NCBI GenBank assembly: GCA_949285535.1
Contig: CASDZP010000001.1
Coordinates: 103,993-167,992 of the forward strand
Reading direction: 5' to 3'
DNA from: an uncultured Alistipes sp.
GTDB lineage: Bacteria > Bacteroidota > Bacteroidia > Bacteroidales > Rikenellaceae
Length of the DNA: 64,000 nucleotides
This document shows positions 54,051 to 63,956 of this stretch, piece after piece. The notes below the pieces were generated by a model. That model did not search any database. It was not told the DNA's origin and worked only from the letters and a program-made list of their open reading frames with translations. The translations under genes and the position numbers were made by a program. Position 1 is the first letter of the stretch. Each line of letters opens with the position of its first letter.

Positions 54051-54668
54051 ATGAAAAAAACATTACTCATTCTCTTGACGGCGATTGTCGCCTCTTCATG
54101 TGGCGGTAAAGACGACGCGAACCACGACAGCGGCTTCTTCTGCGGTACAGTAACCTACATGCACGGAGCATACAAGCTTTTCGACTGCTCGACGGGCGAA
54201 ATAGCGACAATATCACCCGAAAGTAAGGATTACGACAAGTTTCTGGACGCCATTGAGAACGCTGACAAAGAGCAATCCACATATGTACAGTTCTTCGGAA
54301 CGGTGACTAAAAAAGAGCTGGACGGTCTTGAGGGTATTCCTCTCATCGAATCGATATCGGTTGACAAGATGATCGACTGCTTTTCAGGAATCACATGCAA
54401 CCCCGCGACCATGCTGTCAAAAAAACCGTTCCGTGCCGACAAAGACACGATATATCTCAAATCCAACTATACATACATCAGGTGGAAAGAGAACCGTGAA
54501 AACATTGTTTACGGTAAATGGATAAAGACAAACAGCGACCGAATTGAGATTTATCCCGACAACAGCTCGGACAAGGAGTGTTTCGATATAGTTATGTCTC
54601 CGACCCCGAACTATAACGGAATTGTATTGAGAAAAGATTCCGACGACACGGATTATTATCCCATATAG
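54051..54668 (+). CDS. Lipoprotein of unknown function
   Basis: The 205-residue protein has a lipoprotein signal (LTAIVASSCGG). The rest is mixed alpha/beta with FFCGTVTYMHGAYKLFD near the start, which resembles a small beta domain, and an Asp/Ser-rich C-terminus ending DDTDYYPI. No family was recognised. It follows fmt by 10 bases and is followed by a terminator, so it is probably in the fmt transcript. Confidence 0.65.
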   Translation: MKKTLLILLTAIVASSCGGKDDANHDSGFFCGTVTYMHGAYKLFDCSTGEIATISPESKDYDKFLDAIENADKEQSTYVQFFGTVTKKELDGLEGIPLIESISVDKMIDCFSGITCNPATMLSKKPFRADKDTIYLKSNYTYIRWKENRENIVYGKWIKTNSDRIEIYPDNSSDKECFDIVMSPTPNYNGIVLRKDSDDTDYYPI

Positions 54669-54692
54669 GAGACAACAGATAATTTTACACGT

Positions 54693-54730
54693 AAAAACGG
54701 TATTCTCGAATCTTGAGAATACCGTTTTTT
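54693..54730 (+). terminator. Terminator of the fmt transcript
   Basis: The 15-bp stem AAAAACGGTATTCTC / GAGAATACCGTTTTT has a 7-base loop and T-run. Confidence 0.9.
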
Positions 54731-54806
54731 ATGCTTAAAACACCCAAAGGTCAAAATAAATAAACACCCAAAGAGTATCAGCAACATTTTTGAGATTTGC
54801 CTGTCG

Positions 54807-56237
54807 TTATTGACAGCAGTTCGACATGTCGTTTGAAGATACTCGGCGATAGAACAATACTGATGTGGCGACTGTAAGAGCCCCGCTTATCACCAATACC
54901 CATGAATAGTCAATTTTTATTCCCACCCAAACGATATACAGGAAAGACAAGAATGTCATGAAAACGGCGGGTAAAAACAGATACGGAGCCTTTCTGCCGC
55001 AATGTCTCATATACCCGCAGACACTCCACAGAGCCACCGCCGCGATAACCTGATTCGCCCATGACATATAACGCCATGTTATATCGAAATCAATCAGGGA
55101 AATCAGCAACGCAAGCAGGAAAAGAGGCAGACAGAGCGTCACCCTCATCAGAATGTTTCTCTGGTCGAGCCTGAAAAAGTCCGCAACCGTGATTCGCGCC
55201 ATTCTGAAAGCTGTATCTCCGCTCGTGATTGTCGCCGCTATCGCTCCCGCTATGACGACCGAACCGCCTACAAGACCAAACGAATTGACACATATTCTTT
55301 TTATCAGATAGAGAGCCGAACCGTTACACTCGTTAAGTGTCGCGCCCAACTGCTCCACCCCTCCGAAAAAGCACATTCCGACAGCCGCCCAGATAAGAGC
55401 TATAATGCTCTCCGTGACCATTGCACCGAAAAATACGGGGCGCGCATATTTTTCCGAAGATAGACAACGTGCCATTATAGGCGACTGGGTAGCGTGAAAG
55501 CCCGAAATCGAGCCGCAGGCTATCGTTACGAACAACATCGGGAACAACGGCATCGAGTCGCCTTTGTAGTGCATGTTACGCAAAGAGTCGAGACCCGTTA
55601 TCTCAATCGTATCATAGTCGCCGAAAAACATTGTCGCCAAAACGAGTACAGACATCGCCAGCAACATAAGTCCGAAAAATGGATAAAGTCGCCCGATTAT
55701 TTTGTCTATCGGCAAGATTGTCGCCAGAAGATAATAGACTATAATCAACGCCAACCAGATATTTCTATCCAATGTCGTCCACCCCGCCATAAGTTCCGCA
55801 GGGCTATATGTAAACAACGCGCCGACCGTCAGCAACAGTAACAGTGTAAACACACCCATGAACACACGCGCTTTCGGTCCGAGATAGCGTCCGACAAGTT
55901 CAGGAAATCCCAATCCGTCATTGTGCAACGAAACCGCGCCCAATGCGAAATCGTGAACCGCACCCATAAAAACGGCGCCCAACGTTATCCATACGAACGA
56001 CACGGGACCGAACGCCGCACCGAGCAACGCGCCGAAGACAGGACCCATACCCGAAATATTGAGAAGCTGGATAAGGAAAGTCCTGCCTTTTGACAGCGGT
56101 ATGTAATCGACACCGTCACGCAAACGCTCCGCAGGTGTTTTCGCTACAAAATCGAGTCCGAGTTTACGTTCGAGAAAACGGGCGTAAGTAAAGTATGAAA
56201 TCACCAAAAATCCGACACAAACCAAAAATGTCACCAT
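54807..56237 (-). CDS. cstA: CstA-family peptide/pyruvate transporter (short form)
   Basis: The 476-residue protein is made of many membrane helices. Its N-terminal CstA motif region reads YIPLSKGRTFLIQLLNISGMGPVFGALLGAAFGPVSF. CstA proteins were named for carbon starvation and import peptides or pyruvate. This one is shorter than the roughly 700-residue enterobacterial protein and lacks the long C-terminal part, as is normal for the short subfamily. The exact substrate is unknown. Confidence 0.88.
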   Translation of the reverse strand: MVTFLVCVGFLVISYFTYARFLERKLGLDFVAKTPAERLRDGVDYIPLSKGRTFLIQLLNISGMGPVFGALLGAAFGPVSFVWITLGAVFMGAVHDFALGAVSLHNDGLGFPELVGRYLGPKARVFMGVFTLLLLLTVGALFTYSPAELMAGWTTLDRNIWLALIIVYYLLATILPIDKIIGRLYPFFGLMLLAMSVLVLATMFFGDYDTIEITGLDSLRNMHYKGDSMPLFPMLFVTIACGSISGFHATQSPIMARCLSSEKYARPVFFGAMVTESIIALIWAAVGMCFFGGVEQLGATLNECNGSALYLIKRICVNSFGLVGGSVVIAGAIAATITSGDTAFRMARITVADFFRLDQRNILMRVTLCLPLFLLALLISLIDFDITWRYMSWANQVIAAVALWSVCGYMRHCGRKAPYLFLPAVFMTFLSFLYIVWVGIKIDYSWVLVISGALTVATSVLFYRRVSSNDMSNCCQ

Positions 56238-56338
56238 AACAACAAATCCAGTTTTAACAGTTCAAAACAACCATATCGAATAGTCTCCGCATCATTGACA
56301 TAAAAAATCCGTCCGCAACGAGACTTACTTGTCAATCG

Positions 56339-56368
56339 AAAAAGACCGAGTCTCAACCCGGTCTTTTC
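56339..56368 (-). terminator. Terminator of the M28 peptidase gene
   Basis: AAAAGACCG and CGGTCTTTT form a 9-bp stem 15 bases past the stop codon on the minus strand. Confidence 0.75.
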
Positions 56369-56382
56369 CCAAACTTTCACAA

Positions 56383-57339
56383 TTACTGTTCTTTGAATGT
56401 CAGAACAAAATCCGAAGTGTATATCATTTTCTGCAACAAAGGAGCGAGATAATCGTCAAGCATAACCATTCCGTCATAGTTTATGGTCTCAGCCACATCT
56501 TTTGGAGTATGATATACATTGTTACGTCTTGTCGAGAAGCTGAACGAAGGAATACCAACTTTATAGAAAGAGGAATAATCGGTAGGACCGTTACCTCGGA
56601 ACTCCCATATCAGGTCGAGGCTGTCACGATTGGGCAAAGAGGCGAACATATCGACAGCCTCATGCGCCGTACCGAGTCCCCTTATGGTGATACCTCTGTC
56701 TTTTACGTTCATGCGTCCCACCATATCGAAATTAATCATGGCGCGGCACTTGTCAAGAGCGTACGGAGAGTGTTTCACATAGTGGCGTGACCCTTTCAGA
56801 CCGAGCTCCTCACTCGTGAACCATACAAACACGACATCTCTTTTGAGAGAGTCGCGTTTTTGAGATATCGAACGCGCCAACTCTATCACGAAAGCAGTAC
56901 CAGAAGCGTTATCGTCGGCTCCGGGATAAAAAACTTTCTTTCCGTTGACCTTCTGTATTCCGTCATGGTCCCAATGAGCGCCGATAACGACGTAAGAGCT
57001 GTCGGTATTGACCGAATCGGGTGCATCTATTCTCGCCACCACATTATACGATTTTATCGACACGTCTTTTGAGGTGAATCTGTCACGTGTAGTGAATTCG
57101 ACAGGCTGAAGCCCCGTGCCGTCAAGCAGAGATACACCTTCCATTTCACCGAGCTGTGACAATATGTATTCCAATGTCAGTTCTCCGCCCTTGGTCTCCG
57201 GACGACGTCCTTCAAGCTTTTCGTCGGCAAGGTATCTGATATGAGATTTGTATCGTTCGACATCACCGTCAGCGTCGGCACCGAAAGAGACACCGACAGA
57301 GAACAAAAAGAGAGGTACGAGAATAAATTTTTTCATCAT
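56383..57339 (-). CDS. M28-family metallopeptidase, secreted
   Basis: From the ATG at 57339 the protein has 318 residues with a signal peptide (LVPLFLFSVGVSFG). The zinc ligands are seen in VIGAHWDHDG, YPGADDNASGTA (Asp) and the catalytic EELGLKGSRH; a final His in the segment before HTPKDVAETINYDG is consistent. Such enzymes are aminopeptidases of the periplasm or outside. The more upstream TTG (57360) start is rejected because the signal peptide begins at the ATG. Confidence 0.9.
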   Translation of the reverse strand: MMKKFILVPLFLFSVGVSFGADADGDVERYKSHIRYLADEKLEGRRPETKGGELTLEYILSQLGEMEGVSLLDGTGLQPVEFTTRDRFTSKDVSIKSYNVVARIDAPDSVNTDSSYVVIGAHWDHDGIQKVNGKKVFYPGADDNASGTAFVIELARSISQKRDSLKRDVVFVWFTSEELGLKGSRHYVKHSPYALDKCRAMINFDMVGRMNVKDRGITIRGLGTAHEAVDMFASLPNRDSLDLIWEFRGNGPTDYSSFYKVGIPSFSFSTRRNNVYHTPKDVAETINYDGMVMLDDYLAPLLQKMIYTSDFVLTFKEQ

Positions 57340-57428
57340 CGCAGACAAATTTTGCGTCAATAAGTTTGAATATTCGTTTATAAAACAGGTTTCATCATAA
57401 AGTTATGCCGTTTTCCGACAAAACCGCA

Positions 57429-57459
57429 CAAAGATAAAAACTGTGGATTATTTTTCAAA
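57429..57459 (-). promoter_or_regulatory. Promoter of the M28 peptidase gene
   Basis: On the minus strand TTTG (57459-57456), 19 bases, TATCTTTG (57436-57429) matches the consensus. Confidence 0.7.
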
Positions 57460-57709
57460 GTAAAAGCCCGCTCTCTCTACGCGGACCGGCAATCACACAT
57501 CCACAACGTCACAACACACCTCTGTAAATCACCATTTTACACATACGACACAGTCATAATGAATATAGACGCAACTTATATCAAACATGACAAACATGAA
57601 TCTTACGGCTCTATTCGATTTTACATTTTTTTAACGATAGTGTAACCATGAGGTAACACGCGCCGTGTTATTTTGCCGACGAAACAAGCAGACTAACCAA
57701 AATAAATTT

Positions 57710-60529
57710 ATGAAACGAATTCTACTGTTTTTCGTATTTTTGATGTTGACCGCCGTCAACGTATCGGCACAGAACGGCGGTGTCATTTCGGGTAACGTAA
57801 CCGAAAAGGATTCAGGCACGGCACTTCCCGGCGCACTTCTCACACTCGACGGAACCGACCGTTACACCGTATCGGACAAGAACGGCTATTTCGAGTTTCT
57901 CAATGTTCCCGTCGGTAATCACACACTCGAGGTAACCTACCTCGGCTATCTTCCCGTAAACGAAACCGTAAAGGTTGAGGCAGGGAAAAACACGAAGAAC
58001 GACATCACGATGACCGAAGACGCCGTAATGCTCGGCGAGGTGGTGGTGATGGGCGACATGGCAAGAAGTCAGGCCAAGGCGTTCAACCAGCAGAAGACCA
58101 ACAAAAACATCAGTAACGTCATATCGTCAAACCAGGTGGGTCGTTTCCCCGATGCCAATATCGGTGACGCACTCAAACGAGTTGCGGGGATAACGATGCA
58201 GAACGACCAGGGCGAGGCACGAAACATCATCGTCCGCGGTCTGGCTCCCGAACTTAACTCCGTATCGCTCAACGGTAACCGCATACCCTCGGCGGAAGGC
58301 GACAACCGTAACGTACAGATGGACCTCATCCCCGCCGACATGGTGCAGACGATACAGGTAAACAAGACTCTCACCCCCGACATGGACGCCGACGCGATAG
58401 GCGGCTCTGTTGACCTCGTCACACGCGCGGCTTCGGGCGGAAGAAGAATATCGGTAACCGCATACGGCGGATACAACCCCATAAGAAACGGAGGTACGGG
58501 TGCGGGCTCGTTCATCTATTCAGACCGTTTCGCAAAAGACAAATTCGGTCTGGTACTCTCGGCGTCATACATGAACAAGATATACGGTTCCGACAATATC
58601 GAGGGCGAATGGACAAAAGACGATTTCGGAAATGTATATCTCAAAGAGATGGATGTGAGAAAATATGACATACAGCGAATACGTCGCAGTTTCTCGCTCA
58701 ACACCGACTGGAAAATCAATAACAACAACACTCTCGCGCTGGACGCCATGTATAACAGACGAAGCGACCGCGAGAACAGATACAGAACCTCTTACACCGA
58801 CCTCGAACCCGTATATGGCGACGAGGGAGCGATAACCGGCTATGAAGGTAACATCGTCCGCCAGACAAAAGGCGGTATCGACGACCGCAGAAACAAAAAC
58901 GCCCGTCTCGAAATCCAGACCGTGCAGTCATACGCCTTGAGCGGTACGCACCTCATCTCTCCTAAATTCGACATGGACTGGAATTTGAGCTACGCTTCCG
59001 CAAGCGAGGACAGACCTCACGAACGATACATCGAATATCAGCAGGAGGGTCTCTCGATGCAACAGGACCTCTCCAACACGAGACTTCCCTACATCGACGC
59101 TCCCGGTCAGGACTACTCTCTCTTCGCCTTTGACAAACTCACCGAACAGCATGACTTTACAAAAGAGACCGAATACGCAGCAAAAATAAACGCCCGTGTT
59201 CCCATGAGCGCGATAGCTGGACAGAAAGGTCGTCTACACTTCGGTGCGAAGGCTCGCATCAAAAGCAAAGAGCGTAAAAACAACTTCTACGAATATGTAC
59301 CCCTCAACGACCTCGGAAGCCTCAACGACGCCGGCATCGTTACATACAACAAGGCTCTGATTCAGGGCGACAGATATGTTCCCGGATCATTCGCATCAAA
59401 AAAATGGCTCGGCAACATAAACATCTACAACCCGTCGGCATTCGAGGCTGTCGATGACCCCTCTGAATATCTTGTAAGCAACTACAAGGCTGACGAACAA
59501 ATATACGCCGCTTACCTCAGGTGGGACCAGAACATCACATCCGACCTCATGTTCATCGCAGGCGCACGTGTAGAACACACAAAAACCTCTTACAAAGGCT
59601 CGTACTCTCTCGACGAAGATTATGAGAACATCGGTACAAGCCGCTCTACAAACCACTATACCAATGTTCTTCCGAGCTTCACGCTGATGTGGAACATCAC
59701 CGACAACACAGTCCTCAGAGGTGCGTTCTCGACAGCTCTGGCACGTCCCAACTACTACACCCTCGTACCTTTCGCCGACGTAAACGTTGAAGACCGTTTC
59801 ATCAGCGCGGGTAACACAGGCCTCAAAGCCACCTATTCATACAACTTCGACATCATGGCGGAACACTACTTCGAGTCTGTGGGTATCGTCTCTGCGGGTT
59901 TCTTCTACAAAAAACTCGACAACTTCATCTATAACCTGATGGACGGCAACTATACCGCAGAAAAATTCACCGCCGACTTCCCCGCTCTTCCCAACCCCGT
60001 ACCCGCAGGCGAAAAATGGCAGATGGTACGCCCCGTCAACGGCGACAAAGTCAACCTGCTTGGCTTCGAGGTGGCACTCCAGCGTAAACTCGACTTCTTC
60101 GAGTCAAAATTCCTCAGCAACTTCAACGTAATGCTCAACTACACCTACACCCATTCAAAAAGCAAGGGCGTATATAACGAAGACGGCATGGAGAGAAACG
60201 ACGTGATGCTTCCAGGCACGGCTCCCCACATGTTCAACGCGTCACTCGCATGGGAAAACAGCAAGTTTTCAGCCAGAGTATCTCTGAACTACACGGGTAA
60301 ATATCTCGACAGCGTGGGTGCCGATAGCTTCGACGACATCTACTACGACAAACAGATGACCCTCGACGCCAACGCCTCTTACAGAATCGGCAAGGTTGTC
60401 AGAATTTTCGCTGAGGCGAACAACCTGACCAACAGCCCGTTGAGATATTATCAGGGCATACAGAGCAGAACAACCCAGTTGGAATATTACATGGGAACGT
60501 TTAACTTGGGTGTGAAATTGGATTTCTAA
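57710..60529 (+). CDS. TonB-dependent outer-membrane receptor
   Basis: From the ATG at 57710 the protein has 939 residues with a signal peptide (FFVFLMLTAVNVSAQ). A carboxypeptidase-like beta domain occupies about 20-105 (GVISGNVTEKDSGTALPGALLTL). The plug domain follows (VGRFPDANIGDALKRVAGITMQ, NIIVRGLAPELNSVSLNGNRIPS) and then the 22-strand barrel with a C-terminal aromatic (LGVKLDF). It is of the receptor type with a PDANIGDALKR motif, distant from SusC. The ligand may be a phosphorylated compound, as the next gene encodes a phosphatase 49 bases downstream. The upstream in-frame ATG at 57665 is less likely. Confidence 0.92.
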   Translation: MKRILLFFVFLMLTAVNVSAQNGGVISGNVTEKDSGTALPGALLTLDGTDRYTVSDKNGYFEFLNVPVGNHTLEVTYLGYLPVNETVKVEAGKNTKNDITMTEDAVMLGEVVVMGDMARSQAKAFNQQKTNKNISNVISSNQVGRFPDANIGDALKRVAGITMQNDQGEARNIIVRGLAPELNSVSLNGNRIPSAEGDNRNVQMDLIPADMVQTIQVNKTLTPDMDADAIGGSVDLVTRAASGGRRISVTAYGGYNPIRNGGTGAGSFIYSDRFAKDKFGLVLSASYMNKIYGSDNIEGEWTKDDFGNVYLKEMDVRKYDIQRIRRSFSLNTDWKINNNNTLALDAMYNRRSDRENRYRTSYTDLEPVYGDEGAITGYEGNIVRQTKGGIDDRRNKNARLEIQTVQSYALSGTHLISPKFDMDWNLSYASASEDRPHERYIEYQQEGLSMQQDLSNTRLPYIDAPGQDYSLFAFDKLTEQHDFTKETEYAAKINARVPMSAIAGQKGRLHFGAKARIKSKERKNNFYEYVPLNDLGSLNDAGIVTYNKALIQGDRYVPGSFASKKWLGNINIYNPSAFEAVDDPSEYLVSNYKADEQIYAAYLRWDQNITSDLMFIAGARVEHTKTSYKGSYSLDEDYENIGTSRSTNHYTNVLPSFTLMWNITDNTVLRGAFSTALARPNYYTLVPFADVNVEDRFISAGNTGLKATYSYNFDIMAEHYFESVGIVSAGFFYKKLDNFIYNLMDGNYTAEKFTADFPALPNPVPAGEKWQMVRPVNGDKVNLLGFEVALQRKLDFFESKFLSNFNVMLNYTYTHSKSKGVYNEDGMERNDVMLPGTAPHMFNASLAWENSKFSARVSLNYTGKYLDSVGADSFDDIYYDKQMTLDANASYRIGKVVRIFAEANNLTNSPLRYYQGIQSRTTQLEYYMGTFNLGVKLDF

Positions 60530-60578
60530 ACAATCCCAACACTAAAAAACAAACAAAATAAAGAATACTTAAACCGAT

Positions 60579-61592
60579 ATGAAACAGATGAAAAGAACAG
60601 TAATTGCAATTTTAGCCTTATTCGCGGCTCTTTCAGTACAGACGGCAGTATCCGCACAGCCTGCAGGCAAAGGCGTGAACAAAGCGGCGCAGAAAGCGAC
60701 TACCGAAGAGGCTATCAAAAAACTCGAACCTCAGCTCGAAGACAGATTCAATTTCATAGTGGGCAACGACCTCGGCCGCAACGGCTACTACGACCAGAAA
60801 CCGATAGCGGAATCAATGGGTATGCTGGCTGAGAACAGCGACATCGAATTTGTGGCGGCGGCAGGCGATGTACACCATTTCGAAGGTGTGGCAAGCGTAA
60901 ACGACCCCCTCTGGAGCACAAACTACGAGTGGATATATACACACCCCGAACTCATGCTCGAATGGTTCCCCGTACTCGGTAACCACGAATACAGAGGTAA
61001 CACCGACGCCGTACTCGCCTACTCCAAAGTAAGTCGTCGCTGGTGCATGCCCGACCGTTACTACGCAAAATCTTTCGAGATAGACAACGGCGACCCAATC
61101 AAAGTGATATTCATCGACACCACTCCGCTGATAAGCAAATATCAGGAAGAGGCTGAAGAGAGCTATCCCGACATCGCGAGACAGAGCGCGGAAAAACAGC
61201 TTGAATGGCTCGACTCCGTACTCAACGCCTCAACCGAGAAATGGAAAGTGGTAATCGGTCATCATCCTGTTTATGCACAGACAAGCAAAGACGAAATCGA
61301 GCGCACCGACATGCAGAAAAATGTCAAACCGCTTTTGGACAAATACGGCGTCGATATGTATGTCTGCGGTCACATCCACAACTTCCAGCACATCAAACCC
61401 AAAGGCAGCAAGACGGAGTATGTGGTAAACACATCAGGCTCACTCGCACGAAAAGTTTCACCGATTGAGGGAACGGTATTCTGCAGCTCTGAAACAGGTT
61501 TCTCTGTGGTTTCTGCATCTGAAAACAGCCTCAAACTGTTCATGCTTGACAAAAACTGCAATCTGCTCCACACAGTAGAATGCAAAAAATAG
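60579..61592 (+). CDS. ACP5-like (purple acid) metallophosphatase, secreted
   Basis: The 337-residue protein has a signal peptide (about 1-26). The metallophosphoesterase core resembles mammalian tartrate-resistant acid phosphatase: GDVHHFEGV, VLGNHEYRGNTDAVLAYSKVSRRW, IGHHPVYAQ and CGHIHNFQH. At the position where that family has the iron-binding Tyr (GDNFY) this protein has His100, so it may bind a different metal pair. The N-terminal metal motif reads FIVGNDLG. It follows the TonB receptor by 49 bases and ends in a strong terminator, so the pair may form a unit that imports and dephosphorylates a substrate. Confidence 0.85.
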   Translation: MKQMKRTVIAILALFAALSVQTAVSAQPAGKGVNKAAQKATTEEAIKKLEPQLEDRFNFIVGNDLGRNGYYDQKPIAESMGMLAENSDIEFVAAAGDVHHFEGVASVNDPLWSTNYEWIYTHPELMLEWFPVLGNHEYRGNTDAVLAYSKVSRRWCMPDRYYAKSFEIDNGDPIKVIFIDTTPLISKYQEEAEESYPDIARQSAEKQLEWLDSVLNASTEKWKVVIGHHPVYAQTSKDEIERTDMQKNVKPLLDKYGVDMYVCGHIHNFQHIKPKGSKTEYVVNTSGSLARKVSPIEGTVFCSSETGFSVVSASENSLKLFMLDKNCNLLHTVECKK

Positions 61593-61619
61593 TAAAAACA
61601 AAAATCTCCTAAAAAGGAA

Positions 61620-61652
61620 GCGCGCGGAGGGTTTCTCCGCGCGCTCTTTTAT
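61620..61652 (+). terminator. Terminator of the receptor-phosphatase unit
   Basis: GCGCGCGGAG and CTCCGCGCGC form a 10-bp stem around GGTTT, then TCTTTTATT. Confidence 0.9.
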
Positions 61653-61705
61653 TCAAATACGTTTATCAATATCCGCGTTGGAACCGAACACTAATTCCAA
61701 TACAC

Positions 61706-62479
61706 CTAAAACTTCGATAAGAGTGATGCTCCCGAAACATTTACAGAAACGTTCGCGTCACCTCTGTAATAGAGCTCCGATGCGCCTGTAAGGTTACCTG
61801 AGATATCGCCGTCGGACAACAGTCTCACTTTTGCCGCCTCGTTTAAATCGCACTCTACACTATTGGCGTACAAAAATCCGTCTCCATAACCGTCGATTAC
61901 CGATGCGCCATAGAGTCTGAGTCTCGCCGTTGTGGTTTCGCCGGAAATATACATACGTGAAGCTCCGCTCAAATGTATATCCGAAGAGGTAACGTTCATC
62001 TCTCTCAGAGACGCTATCGAAGCTCCGCCGAGTTCGAACACGGCGTTATTCACATTATTGAGACCCGCATTAAAATATGACGCTCCGTATAATTGCAGAT
62101 GAAAACTTCCGCACATCAGTGTCGTTTCGCTCACAAACGAACTTGCATCAGCAAGCGCCACGCTCGACAGACAATCGGTAGAGGGAAGAACGACCTTTAT
62201 CGGTTGCGTAATCCTCAAATTATTGGACTTCAATGACAAAGAGAGTGTACTACCCGACGTTTGCACTTTCAAATAGTCAAAAATCTTCTCCTGCGCGCTG
62301 ACAACCATTTGTTCCTGAGTTGTCGAATATTCCACATTAATCGCGCTCGATACCGTAAGCGAAGAGTAAGTTCTGTCTATCGGCATTGTTTTGACCACAT
62401 ATTCGCCTGCATCCCTTTTCCCGCATCCGCACATAAGAAACGCGGATATAGCCATAAAAGCCAAAATTTTAGTTTTCAT
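61706..62479 (-). CDS. DUF2807 (head GIN domain) lipoprotein
   Basis: From the ATG at 62479 the protein has 257 residues, with a lipoprotein signal (ISAFLMCGC). The mature part is a right-handed beta-helix-like repeat with small residues and patterns such as LSGASRMYISG, LYGASVIDGYG and LTGASELYYRG, the hallmark of DUF2807 putative autotransporter adhesins. The function is unproven. The longer reading from 62551 adds 24 residues ahead of the signal and is rejected. Confidence 0.85.
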   Translation of the reverse strand: MKTKILAFMAISAFLMCGCGKRDAGEYVVKTMPIDRTYSSLTVSSAINVEYSTTQEQMVVSAQEKIFDYLKVQTSGSTLSLSLKSNNLRITQPIKVVLPSTDCLSSVALADASSFVSETTLMCGSFHLQLYGASYFNAGLNNVNNAVFELGGASIASLREMNVTSSDIHLSGASRMYISGETTTARLRLYGASVIDGYGDGFLYANSVECDLNEAAKVRLLSDGDISGNLTGASELYYRGDANVSVNVSGASLLSKF

Positions 62480-62981
62480 TAATCCATCAAAATTTAGACA
62501 ATACGAAACAACGGAGACATCTGCTCCAAAAACTCTTGAAATCGAAGCCACAATATCTCACAAGCGGTACAAATATATAAAAATATACCTATATGCAGTA
62601 AAAACAGACCGCTATCGAATCCAATAAACAATAATCATCATTACATGGGAAACGACAACGGTTACATATATATACTGTTATTACACATATATACACAAAC
62701 TAACAATTGTTCCCTGTAAACCGACAACAGCGGCACACAAATCGAAACCATTATATGGAAACAACCCACAAAAGGTAATTTTTCATCAACTGAAAATACT
62801 AAAAAACAATTTTTACATCCACATTTATCCCGAAACAAAATATTTTGTCATGACAAAACGTTTTTAATAGCAAACGCCCGACTTAAATGTCGTACAAACA
62901 TCCAAAAACAGAACAAATATTATTTTTGACGTTATACATTATTTCACTATCTTTACAAGAAGTCGAATAAAAAACTTTGTC
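62480..62981. other. Divergent intergenic region
   Basis: Very AT-rich, no gene. CAAATATA at 62570-62577 reads TATATTTG on the minus strand and may be the DUF2807 -7 box. No good -33 was seen. Nothing else stands out. Confidence 0.4.
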
Positions 62982-63737
62982 ATGAAAAAAGTATTTATTT
63001 TGGCATTGCTGTTCGCCTCTGCGGCGACATGCCTTCAAGCACAGACCAACCAGCCTTCAGAAAACTGCCTGACAGCATATCAGACTCCCGGTTACATCGA
63101 CGTGACGGGTACGGCTGAGATGCAGGTTACTCCCGACATCATCAAAATCACGATAGGGATAAGCGAATATTGGCAGGAGGAGTTCGAGAAGAGAGCCAAA
63201 GAGGAGAATTTCAAGACCAAAGTTCCACTTTCTCAAATTGAATCGGAACTGCTGAAAGCTTTGAAGGAGGCAGGAGTCGAGAAAGAGATGATTGTGGTAA
63301 GCGGCGCGGGTTCTTACGGCCGTCAGACGGGCAAGGATTTTCTGAACGCCAAACAGTATGAGATTACATTGAGCGACGACAAACTCGCCGACAACATACT
63401 CAAAAGCGTCGATACCCGCGGCATCGAATACATGCGACTTTCAGAGCTAGACCACTCGCAGATAGAAAAATACAAACTCGATTGCAGCATTAAGGCAATC
63501 AAGGCGGCACAGGACAAAGCCGAAGCCTTGTTGGGTGCAATAGGCGAGAAAGCAGGCAGAGTTTTGGTAATATCGGAAAGCCCTATCAGAAGCAACGTCA
63601 TGACACGCAACGTCTATATGCTTGACGCCGCTCCCATGATAGCAGGAAAAGCGGAAAGCGCGTCTGTCGAAAGCGTGCGTAAAATAGACCTCTCAACCAG
63701 TGTAAACGTACGCTTCGAGATAGCTCCCCGCCAATAA
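62982..63737 (+). CDS. SIMPL (DUF541) domain secreted protein
   Basis: The 251-residue protein has a signal peptide (LLFASAATCLQAQ) and the SIMPL pattern: IDVTGTAEMQVTPDIIKITIGISEYW, then a middle region YEITLSDDKLADNILKSVD and the C-terminal ISLDIR-type strands (KIDLSTSVNVRFEIAP). Relatives are periplasmic and poorly defined. The dispersed repeat B starts 59 bases after the stop, so it was probably inserted between this gene and its terminator at 63957. Confidence 0.82.
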   Translation: MKKVFILALLFASAATCLQAQTNQPSENCLTAYQTPGYIDVTGTAEMQVTPDIIKITIGISEYWQEEFEKRAKEENFKTKVPLSQIESELLKALKEAGVEKEMIVVSGAGSYGRQTGKDFLNAKQYEITLSDDKLADNILKSVDTRGIEYMRLSELDHSQIEKYKLDCSIKAIKAAQDKAEALLGAIGEKAGRVLVISESPIRSNVMTRNVYMLDAAPMIAGKAESASVESVRKIDLSTSVNVRFEIAPRQ

Positions 63738-63796
63738 CCGTAGCGAATACGCCGTTGCGACGCCGACTTCCATAATGACAATGAGCCAACGGGGTA

Positions 63797-63883
63797 TGAC
63801 ATGGTCAAAAGGGGCTGTGCCCCCCTCGTTTTGGTTACTTTGTCGAGGGACAAAGTAACGCCGTCGGCAGACCCCGCGGAGCG
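63797..63883 (+). repeat. Dispersed hairpin repeat, copy B
   Basis: About 87 bases, the inverse of copy A (20158-20243). It carries the same 11-bp hairpin (63834-63859, loop GAGG) and the GGGGC/GCCCC stem. It lies between the SIMPL gene and a terminator. Confidence 0.9.
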
Positions 63884-63956
63884 ACCGACAAGCATTGCGG
63901 AATCATCCATATCCATGACATACTCCGGGAAGGGGTCGTTTAATCAACGGAATACA

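Noticed and set aside
63614..63916. Minus-strand 100-codon open frame at the end of the window
   Set aside because: It crosses the dispersed repeat and the antisense of the SIMPL gene, so it is not a real gene.
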